Shown piece after piece: positions 8,641 through 15,998 of a stretch of DNA of 64,000 bases. The translations under genes were made by a program, and so were the position numbers. The notes under the pieces were generated by a model, which was not told where the DNA came from, made no database searches, and saw only the letters and a program-made list of their open reading frames with translations. Origin of the DNA: Candidatus Desulfosporosinus nitrosoreducens (GTDB taxonomy: Bacteria > Bacillota > Desulfitobacteriia > Desulfitobacteriales > Desulfitobacteriaceae); assembly GCF_030954495.1 (NCBI RefSeq), contig NZ_JAVHUW010000064.1:98112-162111 (forward strand). The letters are read 5' to 3'. Numbering within the stretch: the first letter of the stretch is position 1; each line of letters opens with the position of its first letter.

Positions 8641-9426
8641 TCAAAGGACTAATTCAGTTTCATTGGTAATTTGCTGTCTTAATTTAAGAAAGGCCAGATC
8701 TGTAAATTCCCTGGGGCGGGGAAGATCAACCTTGTAAATTTTATGCATTCTGCCCGGCAATTTCCCCTCCAGAACAATAATGCGGTCTCCCAGGTAAATC
8801 GCCTCGTCAATATTGTTGGTGACAAAACAAACCGTCTTCTTTTCAATTTCCCAGATCCTGGAGGTTTCTTGTTCCATTTGCATACGGGTTTGAGCGTCCA
8901 ATTGGCCAAAAGGTTCATCCATCAGCAGGATTTCCGGGTCATTCGCCAAGGCCCGGGCAATGCCTACACGCTGCTTCATGCCGCCGCTTAACTGATGCGG
9001 AAAGGCCTTCTCAAAACCTCTCAGGCCAACCAGATCAATATAGTGATTCGTAATTTCTTTTCTCTCCTGTTTCTTCAGACCTTTTAATTTAGGACCCATT
9101 TCCACATTGCCAAAAACGGTTTTCCAGGGAAACACCATATAACGCTGAAATACGATCCCCACATGCCTGCCCGGCCCGGTCACTTCCTTATTTTCCACGA
9201 ATATTTTGCCCGTCGTCGGTTTCTCCAAACCGGCGATCATTCTAAACAAGGTTGTCTTGCCCGATTGTCCGGGACCGAGGATTACGACAAACTCATTCTC
9301 ACGAATGGTCAAATCCATTTTCTCCAGAACGGGCAGTTCCTTGCCCTGCTCGTAAAATGACTTGCTTACATTCTGACATTCGATCTTCACCTTTAATTCA
9401 GGTCTGTTTTCCATGGACAAATCCAC
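8641..9426 (-). CDS. ABC transporter ATP-binding protein (SsuB/TauB/NrtD type)
   Basis: This cytoplasmic ATPase of 261 residues powers an importer of the sulfonate/nitrate/taurine group. It has Walker A GPGQSGKT (51-58), a canonical signature LSGGMKQR (146-153) and Walker B ILLMDEPFGQLD. It is the last gene of a five-gene operon and overlaps the upstream permease. The GTG at 9426 or the ATG at 9414 may be the start; the ATG has better spacing from AAAGGTGG. The substrate cannot be told from the ATPase. Confidence 0.9.
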   Translation of the reverse strand: MDLSMENRPELKVKIECQNVSKSFYEQGKELPVLEKMDLTIRENEFVVILGPGQSGKTTLFRMIAGLEKPTTGKIFVENKEVTGPGRHVGIVFQRYMVFPWKTVFGNVEMGPKLKGLKKQERKEITNHYIDLVGLRGFEKAFPHQLSGGMKQRVGIARALANDPEILLMDEPFGQLDAQTRMQMEQETSRIWEIEKKTVCFVTNNIDEAIYLGDRIIVLEGKLPGRMHKIYKVDLPRPREFTDLAFLKLRQQITNETELVL

Positions 9427-10229
9427 CTTTCTAAATAGCTTAAGCCAGCTGAAATAGCAAAGGCGGTTAACGCAATAATTACCATGCCCGCAAAAATCAT
9501 GGCCGTATCGTTTTGATTCATTCCGGCGATAATTATAAAACCAACGCCTTCTCTGGCCCCTACCATTTCTGCGGCCAGGACACTGCCCCAGGCCATACTT
9601 AAAGAGATTTGCAAACCGGCAAAAATAGTCGGAAAAGAAGCCGGAAACATGACTTTAATAATCTCGTCGCGCCGATTGCCGCCTAACATGCGGATAACAT
9701 GATAAAGTTCCTCATCCACTACTCTAATTCCGTTATAACAGTTTATTATCAAAGGTACTAAGGCCCCGATTAAAATAATAAATACCTTGGAAGTTTCACT
9801 AATGCCAAACCAGAGAATGGCTAAAGAAATCCAGGAAATTGGCGGCATCGGCTTAAATAATTCAAAAACCGGCCTCACGATGGCGTTGGCTATGGGGCTA
9901 AAGCCCATTAATACGCCCAAAGGCACTCCGATGACCACGGCAATCCCAAAGGCTATAATTACCCGCCGAAAACTAATCCAAAGATGGCCGAAGATCGTAT
10001 GTCCGGCCAGCTCGTCGCCGGACATTTTAACTAGCTCCTGAATTACCTGCAGCGGCCCGGAGATGCTTTGCCCATGATACCCGGTGATATGAACCAGCTG
10101 CCACAAGCCGAAAAATATCAGCAGGGAAATCAAATACAAAATTTTCTTGCTCCCCAACAAGGCGTGTATTGCCAATTTTTCGCCCTGATTTCCCCGCTGC
10201 CGGCGCGTACCGGTATTCTGCTCAATCAT
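9393..10229 (-). CDS. ABC transporter permease (SsuC/TauC type)
   Basis: This integral membrane permease of about 278 residues belongs to the BPD_transp_1 fold. The coupling-helix region is seen in the stretch MLGGNRRDEIIKVMFPASFP. The ATG at 10229 follows AGGAGGT and is preferred to any start further upstream, because the previous gene ends 5 bp before it. It is the second permease of this operon, so it probably pairs with the next one as a heterodimer. Confidence 0.9.
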   Translation of the reverse strand: MIEQNTGTRRQRGNQGEKLAIHALLGSKKILYLISLLIFFGLWQLVHITGYHGQSISGPLQVIQELVKMSGDELAGHTIFGHLWISFRRVIIAFGIAVVIGVPLGVLMGFSPIANAIVRPVFELFKPMPPISWISLAILWFGISETSKVFIILIGALVPLIINCYNGIRVVDEELYHVIRMLGGNRRDEIIKVMFPASFPTIFAGLQISLSMAWGSVLAAEMVGAREGVGFIIIAGMNQNDTAMIFAGMVIIALTAFAISAGLSYLERWICPWKTDLN

Positions 10230-10233
10230 TTGC

Positions 10234-11019
10234 CTACCTCCTAACTCCAGCAACCAGACGCCGTTCGATTCTGTTGACAATAAAGGCGATCAGCACACCG
10301 GTCAGCCCTACCATGAACATGCCCAGGACTACCAGATCAACTCTCATCAGACGTCTTCCCACATTGATGAGATAGCCAAGTCCGGAATCGGCGGCCACGA
10401 GTTCGGCGGCTACCAGGCTGGTCCAAGCCCCCGCTAAAGCCACTTGCAAGCCTCCAAAAACCATAGGCAAGGCGGAGGGGATACAAACCTGCCAGAAGAT
10501 TTCCCAATTGGAAGCGCCATAGGCCCGGGCCATTCTTATAAAGGTTGGATTGGTCAGGCGCACGCCGGTGTAAGAATTGATGACACTCGCCACAAGGGCC
10601 GCAAAGAAAATAATAAAGGCTTTGCTCGTCAGCCCTATTCCGAACCAAAAAATAGCTAAGGGAATCCAGGCCACCGGGGGAATGGGACGGATCATTTCAA
10701 AAATCGGCCGGGCCAAGCCGTCGACAACCTTAAACCACCCCATGGCTAAGCCTAAAGGAATCCCGATGATCAGGGCACAGACATAGCCCAGCAGCGCTTC
10801 TTCCAGACTGACGATAGTATGCCTGATCAACGTTGCCCCTTCCGGATCGACTGCCGTTAACTTGACAAAAAATAACTTTATGACCTGGACAGGGGAGGCT
10901 AAGAGGTTATTGGGAACGATCTTGAATTCAATGATCATTTGCCAAAAGACAAAAAAAGCTATTAAACTCAGTAAGGAGATACAAGTCAAGGCTATTTTTC
11001 TTATTTCAGGTTTCGTCAT
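10234..11019 (-). CDS. ABC transporter permease (SsuC/TauC type)
   Basis: This 261-residue membrane permease is paralogous to the gene that follows it. It has an N-terminal membrane anchor (about residues 10-27) and the EAA-like coupling motif ARAYGASNWEIFWQVCIPSALP. It lies 197 bp downstream of the binding-protein gene and 4 bp before the second permease. Two distinct permeases suggest a heterodimeric channel rather than the SsuC homodimer (inference). Confidence 0.9.
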   Translation of the reverse strand: MTKPEIRKIALTCISLLSLIAFFVFWQMIIEFKIVPNNLLASPVQVIKLFFVKLTAVDPEGATLIRHTIVSLEEALLGYVCALIIGIPLGLAMGWFKVVDGLARPIFEMIRPIPPVAWIPLAIFWFGIGLTSKAFIIFFAALVASVINSYTGVRLTNPTFIRMARAYGASNWEIFWQVCIPSALPMVFGGLQVALAGAWTSLVAAELVAADSGLGYLINVGRRLMRVDLVVLGMFMVGLTGVLIAFIVNRIERRLVAGVRR

Positions 11020-11148
11020 AGCTGCCCTCCATCATTCGTTCCTGTTAGAAGATGGGTATACAGGTGATCAACACTTCACAAACGACTGCTAATTGAACTA
11101 AGGATTTGAAAAACCAGCGCTTTGCAATAACTATAAACTTTTATTGCT

Positions 11149-11187
11149 AAAGAAGCGGAAGTGAGTGACAGTCACTTCCACTTCTTT
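11149..11187 (-). terminator. Attenuator-like hairpin between binding protein and permease
   Basis: The 16-bp arms 11149-11164 and 11172-11187 pair with one mismatch. The hairpin sits inside the operon, between the binding-protein gene and the permeases. It may lower transcription of the downstream genes or protect the 3' end of the binding-protein message. No long T-run follows on the minus strand. Confidence 0.5.
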
Positions 11188-11216
11188 AAACAAAGGTTTA
11201 ATCTCCATTATCTTGG

Positions 11217-12320
11217 CTACTTAATTAACCCTTGGCTTTTGCCTAAGTTTTTCAGGAAAGACGTGTTGAGATAGGCAAATTTGACAAGCTGTTCTCTTTC
11301 CTGAGGCGTAAATTTACCGCCTGCCGTAAAAGCAGCGCTGGCATCGCTCAGAAGGCTTTCAATTTTGCTGGGACCTTGGGAATCATCAAACCAATCCAAC
11401 TGGGCTTTAAGGTCATAGGTAAGGTGCTTTTGCATGTCGGTTTGGGCGAGTTTCTCGTCCCAAGTGAGAGCACTCCATTCCTTAAGGTATTTGCTGTATT
11501 CCGCGGCCAGAGTCGCTTCATTTTTTTTGAGTTCCACTTCTTTTTTCATATAAGCGTCTAAATACTTTTCCACTAACTCAGGGTGTTGATCGCAGAATTT
11601 TTTCGTGGCGACGATAAAAATTACTGCCGGAGCCTTGGCGGTTGAAGCATCGGCGACAACTTTCCAGCCTTTATCAAACCCGGTATAGGTAAAAGGCGAC
11701 CACATGACTGCCGTATCTCCCTTACCGCTGGAAAAAGCCGAGAGCATTTGCGGCTGCTCCATGTTGGTAATGTGAACATCTTTTTCGCTCAAACCCAAGG
11801 CTTTGAGATAATTAATCAGCAATACTTCCCCGGTGGTGACCGTGGAAACAAAAACATCTTTGCCTTTAAGGTCCTGCGGTGTGCCGTAAACATCCGGGTA
11901 TTGCGGATTGTAGCCTTTAGTCTTTAAAAGCGGACTGTCGGGCCGGGCCAAAATGGCCGTCGCCAGAGATTCGTCATCCGCTATGCCGATGATCTGCAAG
12001 TTATATTTTAAAGCGCCTACCATAGCCGGAGCGGGTCCGATCTGGGCAATGTCGAACTGATCCGAGGCCAAAGCCTCTATTTGTTGCGGGCCGGAATCAA
12101 AATAGGTCATCTTCAGCTGGAAGCCATTTTTGGCTTGATCCCCCTGGGACAGTTCCCAGGCGGGCCAGGTATCATAAGCACCTTGCAGCGCAGCCCTTAT
12201 GACCGGAGCGTTTTGGGCTGCTGAATTTGTCGTCGTGGCCGAATTTCCGCAGCCGACAGAAACGAGAGTCACTACGATGATTGTGAAAACAGTTATCGCA
12301 CCCCTTAACTTTCTGTTCAA
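11217..12320 (-). CDS. ABC transporter substrate-binding lipoprotein (SsuA/TauA/NMT1-like)
   Basis: This 367-residue lipoprotein should capture the substrate outside the membrane. A signal peptide ends in the lipobox VSVGC, followed by Ser/Thr/Asn-rich linker and a periplasmic-binding-protein fold of the SsuA/NMT1 group (segments QIEALASDQFDIAQIGPAPA and KDVFVSTVTTGEVLLINYLKA). The preferred start is TTG at 12320, six bases after GGAGGG. Relatives bind aliphatic sulfonates, taurine, nitrate or pyrimidines. The ligand here is unknown. Confidence 0.9.
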   Translation of the reverse strand: MNRKLRGAITVFTIIVVTLVSVGCGNSATTTNSAAQNAPVIRAALQGAYDTWPAWELSQGDQAKNGFQLKMTYFDSGPQQIEALASDQFDIAQIGPAPAMVGALKYNLQIIGIADDESLATAILARPDSPLLKTKGYNPQYPDVYGTPQDLKGKDVFVSTVTTGEVLLINYLKALGLSEKDVHITNMEQPQMLSAFSSGKGDTAVMWSPFTYTGFDKGWKVVADASTAKAPAVIFIVATKKFCDQHPELVEKYLDAYMKKEVELKKNEATLAAEYSKYLKEWSALTWDEKLAQTDMQKHLTYDLKAQLDWFDDSQGPSKIESLLSDASAAFTAGGKFTPQEREQLVKFAYLNTSFLKNLGKSQGLIK

Positions 12321-12394
12321 ACAAATCCCTCCATTCGTTAAATTTTGCACAAAATATCTTTAACTGACCTTATCCTCCTTTCTCTGAATTTTGC

Positions 12395-13147
12395 TTACCA
12401 CCACCTAATTAACTCTGTAACCTGTTTTCTCAGTTCTATAAACGATGGATCAAGCGGGTTTCTGGGCCTGGGCAGGTCAACTTTAAGCTCGGATTTTACA
12501 GTGGTCGGCTTAGGGCTTAAAATTAGAATCCTTTCCGCCAGATAAACCGCCTCTTCAATGTTATGGGTGACAAAAATAACAGTATTTTTAAATTCTCCCC
12601 AAATACGTATCAGTTCATCTTCCAGGTAATAACGCAATTTAACATCGAGCTGACCATAGGGTTCATCCATTAACAGGAGATCCGGGTTCACGGCAAAGGC
12701 TCGGGCAACCGCAACTCGTTGTTCCATGCTTGAAGAAATCTGATTGGGATAAAGATCTGCACAATCAGCCAGGCCGACAAGCTTCAACGTTTTTTCCAAT
12801 CTGCTTTTGGCCTGCTCCTGAGGTATTTTCTTGATCTCCATGCCATAGGCCACATTTTGTCTGACCGTGCGCCAAGGCATACAAGAAGGCTCTTGGAATA
12901 CAAATGAAATATTATGCCGTTTGGGATCGGCGATTTCACCGTCAATGTAAATGTTTCCCCTGGTTGAGGGCATCAACTTTGATAAAAGATTGAGAAACGT
13001 GGTCTTACCGCAGCCTGTAGGGCCAACGATACAGAGAAATTCTCCTTTGCCGACCGTAAAATTGATGTCGTCCAGAACAAGCAAATCGCCGAATTGTTTC
13101 GTTAAATTAGTTACAACCACTTTCGGGTTACTGGTTTCAGCGGACAA
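12395..13147 (-). CDS. ABC transporter ATP-binding protein with degenerate signature motif
   Basis: This 250-residue ATPase is the first gene of the importer operon. Walker A is GPTGCGKT (42-49) and Walker B is LLLMDEPYGQLD. The usual signature LSGGxxQR is replaced by ISSSMEQR (137-144). The other ATPase of the operon has a normal signature. This suggests an asymmetric heterodimer in which one ATP site is weak or inactive, as known for some other ABC systems. A sigma-54-like promoter lies about 190 bp upstream. Confidence 0.9.
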   Translation of the reverse strand: MSAETSNPKVVVTNLTKQFGDLLVLDDINFTVGKGEFLCIVGPTGCGKTTFLNLLSKLMPSTRGNIYIDGEIADPKRHNISFVFQEPSCMPWRTVRQNVAYGMEIKKIPQEQAKSRLEKTLKLVGLADCADLYPNQISSSMEQRVAVARAFAVNPDLLLMDEPYGQLDVKLRYYLEDELIRIWGEFKNTVIFVTHNIEEAVYLAERILILSPKPTTVKSELKVDLPRPRNPLDPSFIELRKQVTELIRWW

Positions 13148-13296
13148 TGGTTTCCCCCCTTTCAGAGCTTAAATAGCCGTGGTTTAAACCTTAATCCCCG
13201 AATACGTGCCGGAATTTTCTAAATTTCCGAGCTAAGGGTCGCTCTTTTGAAGGCCCGAACAGGATTGACAGTGCTCAAAGTGCAATGACAGGCATA

Positions 13297-13309
13297 TATA
13301 CCGGGTATA
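13297..13309. promoter_or_regulatory. Palindrome TATACC-G-GGTATA, possible LysR-type site
   Basis: A perfect 6-1-6 palindrome fitting the T-N11-A pattern of LysR-type regulators lies in the 356-bp gap between the importer operon and the divergent LysR gene. It could be that regulator's operator. It is a short motif, so confidence is low. Confidence 0.4.
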
Positions 13310-13329
13310 AGATTTAAAGCAGATATAAT

Positions 13330-13345
13330 TGCAATTCATATGCCA
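13330..13345 (-). promoter_or_regulatory. Sigma-54-like promoter of the ABC importer operon
   Basis: On the minus strand the sequence is TGGCATA-TGAA-TTGCA, with 14 to 15 of the key positions including TGGCA and TTGCA matching the -24/-12 consensus at the right spacing. It points toward the ATPase gene at 13147, leaving a leader of roughly 170 bases. Confidence 0.7.
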
Positions 13346-13503
13346 ATCATTGACTGTTGGAACTAATTTTATAATCTAATGATTTAGTTGCTTTTCAGGT
13401 TTCGATTTCAAGCAGGAGTGTATTCCTAAAAAAGGATTTCGCCCTGATATTGGAGAATAGACAATTGAATTTACCTGAAATAAGGAATCGAGGTTCGCGG
13501 AAT

Positions 13504-14406
13504 ATGAGGCTAGAACAGTTGATTCATCTGGTAGAGGTTGCTAAGTATAAGTCAATCTCTTTAGCAGCGGAGCATAATTACATCTCGCAGCCGGCTATCA
13601 GCTTGTCAATCAGCAAACTCGAAGATGAACTGGGTGCTATCCTCCTAAAACGCACGACTCACGGTGTTTACCCTACGGAAGTAGGAGAAATTATTATTAA
13701 AAAAGCTCTGGGAATTCTGGAAGAAATCAAGGACATGAAACAAATTGCCAATTCCTCTACCCTGACCGGCCACGTTTGCGTTGGCATGATCCCCAGCCTG
13801 TGCAATAAAATTATTCCTTGCGCCATAGCGGATTTGAAACTGCGCCAACCTAATATTGAAGTGGATTTATTAGAAGAAGAGTCGATTGATATTCTTCAAG
13901 GAATTCAGTCCGGCAAACTTGAGATCGGAGGGGTCATTCTCACTCAGGAAATCCAGGGCAAAGATATTTGCAGCGAGGAATTATTCCATGACGAATTTTT
14001 AATCTACGTCGGCAAGAAATCCCCGCTGGCGCAAAAAAGATCCGTTTCGTTAAAGGAAGCTCTGAACTATCCCATAGTCGCCTACAACAATGAGTTTCGA
14101 AACAACGGGGGGATCTCCAGTATCCTTAAAAACTATACGATCCCGCAAGTCTCTTTCAGATTTTCCAACTTTGAAATCATTAAGCGAGTGATTTCTGAGG
14201 GAATGGCCATTTCTTTCTTCCCTAAGTTTATGGCCAAAGATGATACCTACTTCAAAAGCGGTGAAGTGATCCCGATTGACATCAATGATGTTAAATTAGA
14301 CATGACGGTCGGATTAATTTGGTCCAAGCGCTTTCCCATTTCTTTAGCAGCTCAGGAATTTGTCAAGACGCTTAAACTTGCCTGCCACAATACGCTCCTT
14401 ACGTAA
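13504..14406 (+). CDS. LysR-family transcriptional regulator
   Basis: This regulator of about 300 residues has the N-terminal winged helix-turn-helix (YKSISLAAEHNYISQPAISLSISKLE) and a C-terminal substrate-binding domain. The preferred start is ATG 13504, because family members begin at MRLEQL; a TTG at 13450 would add 18 unlikely residues. It is divergent from the ABC importer operon and may control it. Its 3' end overlaps the convergent thioredoxin gene by 8 bp. Confidence 0.92.
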   Translation: MRLEQLIHLVEVAKYKSISLAAEHNYISQPAISLSISKLEDELGAILLKRTTHGVYPTEVGEIIIKKALGILEEIKDMKQIANSSTLTGHVCVGMIPSLCNKIIPCAIADLKLRQPNIEVDLLEEESIDILQGIQSGKLEIGGVILTQEIQGKDICSEELFHDEFLIYVGKKSPLAQKRSVSLKEALNYPIVAYNNEFRNNGGISSILKNYTIPQVSFRFSNFEIIKRVISEGMAISFFPKFMAKDDTYFKSGEVIPIDINDVKLDMTVGLIWSKRFPISLAAQEFVKTLKLACHNTLLT

Positions 14407-14728
14407 ATTGATCAATCATCTCCAGGAGCTCTTCCCGGGTGTGCAGACCTCCAAGCTTACACTTAACTTCACCCTGGCTGATCAGCAGCAAATTAGGTAT
14501 TCCCTTTAAGCGAAAACGCTGGAACAAGGGTTTATTCTCGTCGACATCAACCCAGAACCCCTTGATTTTGCCGTTATAGTGAGACAGAGTTTCTTCAACT
14601 GTCGGCAGCAGCTCTTTGCAGACATGGCATCTTGCGGCGCCAAAGAAAACCAGGGACGGTATGCTGCTGTCGAAAGTTGCTTTGTCAAATTCGCCGGCAG
14701 AAATACCGCTTAACAGGTCTTGAGCCAC
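14399..14728 (-). CDS. Thioredoxin-like protein with CHVC active site
   Basis: This 109-residue thioredoxin fold has the active site C34-H-V-C37 where thioredoxins normally have CGPC, and a cis-proline region GIPNLLLI. Such a dipeptide change usually alters redox potential. It begins 2 bp after the thioredoxin reductase gene ends, so the two are cotranscribed and probably partners. The 3' end overlaps the LysR gene. Confidence 0.88.
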   Translation of the reverse strand: MAQDLLSGISAGEFDKATFDSSIPSLVFFGAARCHVCKELLPTVEETLSHYNGKIKGFWVDVDENKPLFQRFRLKGIPNLLLISQGEVKCKLGGLHTREELLEMIDQFT

Positions 14729-14730
14729 AA

Positions 14731-15978
14731 CTATCCCTCCTCTCCCACACTTAAGTATTTTAGCAGCAGTTGTCGGTAGCCAGGTGAGCCTGCCTGCTCA
14801 GGATCGCTTGGGAGTTCCCGGCAAACCTCTCCCTTGTGCAGCAGCAGGACTGCCGGAGCCGTCTGAACGTTATATTTCTGGGCAATCCCTTGCTTGCGGG
14901 ACATATCCACTTTTGCCAGGCGAATCTTATCGTCTAATTCAGAGGCAATCCCTTCCAGCAAAGACAACAACTTGAGAGCCTGTTCGTCGCCCGGATACCA
15001 AAAGAAGAGCAATACGGGCTTGGGGGAGTTTAAGATCTGAGCTTGAAAATCCGCCTCTTCTGCGAGATACCTTTCTGCGGCAACAGCGGCTATAGCCCCG
15101 TCACTTGCCGCCGTAATCACTTGGCGCAAATATTTGGCCCTGACATCCCCGGCAGCATAAACCCCTTTGAGCGATGTTTCCATCAGATCGTTGGTAAGAA
15201 TATAACCTGCTTCATCTTCAGCCACTTGCTTTTTTAGGAATTCGGTCTGAGGAACTCCGCCTACATAGATAAACACACCGTTAGTCTTAAAACGGGTCGT
15301 ACTGTTGGTTTTTAAATTTTTTATAGTTACGGACTCGACATCCTCATGACCTTCGATTTCTGTTAGAACCGAATGCCAAAGGAATTCGATGCTTGGATTT
15401 TGAAAGGCTTTTTCTGCGCTTACTTTATTGCAATCGACATGCCCTTCATCATGGATGACGATGACAGTGACCCTGCTCGCATACTTAGCAATGAAGACGG
15501 CTTCTTCCAGGGCCGCATCCCCACTGCCAACCACTACGACCTGCTCATTCTCAAAAAACTCCGCATCACAGGTGGCGCAATAGGAAACCCCTCTGCCTCT
15601 GAATTTCTTTTCTCCGGGAATATTTAAGGAGCGGGGCTGGGAGCCGGCGGCCAGGATGACAGCTTTTGCTGTCATCCGGCTGCCTTTCTTCGTCCAAAGA
15701 TTTTTCCTTTCACCCTCCAATTCGAGCTTCGTCACTTCATCTTTAATAATTTCCGCTCCGAATCTTTGCGCGTGGTCCGACATGGCCTTCATCAATTCCG
15801 GTCCGCCGCTATTCTCCAAAAAACCGGGGAAATTGGCTATTTCCCGCGTGGCAGAAGCCTGCCCGCCCAATGCGGCTTTCTCAATAATCGCTGTTTTCAG
15901 CTTTGCTCTGGACCCATAAATTCCCGCGGTAAGTCCTGCCGGGCCACCGCCAACAATGACAAGATCGTATTCCATCAT
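14731..15978 (-). CDS. Thioredoxin reductase fused to a cysteine-poor thioredoxin-like domain
   Basis: Residues 1-310 are a low-molecular-weight thioredoxin reductase: FAD motif GGGPAG, redox disulfide C134-A-T-C137, NADPH motif GSGDAA, and the C-terminal FAD motif YAAGDVR. Residues about 318-415 form a thioredoxin-like fold whose active-site segment reads W327-YPGDEQ in place of WCGPC; only one cysteine (386) is left in it. The cis-proline motif TAPAVLLL is kept. The fused domain therefore cannot do dithiol exchange and may dock a partner such as the adjacent CHVC thioredoxin (inference). Normal TrxB is about 310 residues. Confidence 0.9.
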   Translation of the reverse strand: MMEYDLVIVGGGPAGLTAGIYGSRAKLKTAIIEKAALGGQASATREIANFPGFLENSGGPELMKAMSDHAQRFGAEIIKDEVTKLELEGERKNLWTKKGSRMTAKAVILAAGSQPRSLNIPGEKKFRGRGVSYCATCDAEFFENEQVVVVGSGDAALEEAVFIAKYASRVTVIVIHDEGHVDCNKVSAEKAFQNPSIEFLWHSVLTEIEGHEDVESVTIKNLKTNSTTRFKTNGVFIYVGGVPQTEFLKKQVAEDEAGYILTNDLMETSLKGVYAAGDVRAKYLRQVITAASDGAIAAVAAERYLAEEADFQAQILNSPKPVLLFFWYPGDEQALKLLSLLEGIASELDDKIRLAKVDMSRKQGIAQKYNVQTAPAVLLLHKGEVCRELPSDPEQAGSPGYRQLLLKYLSVGEEG

Positions 15979-15998
15979 TTGTCCCCCATTACTCGCCT

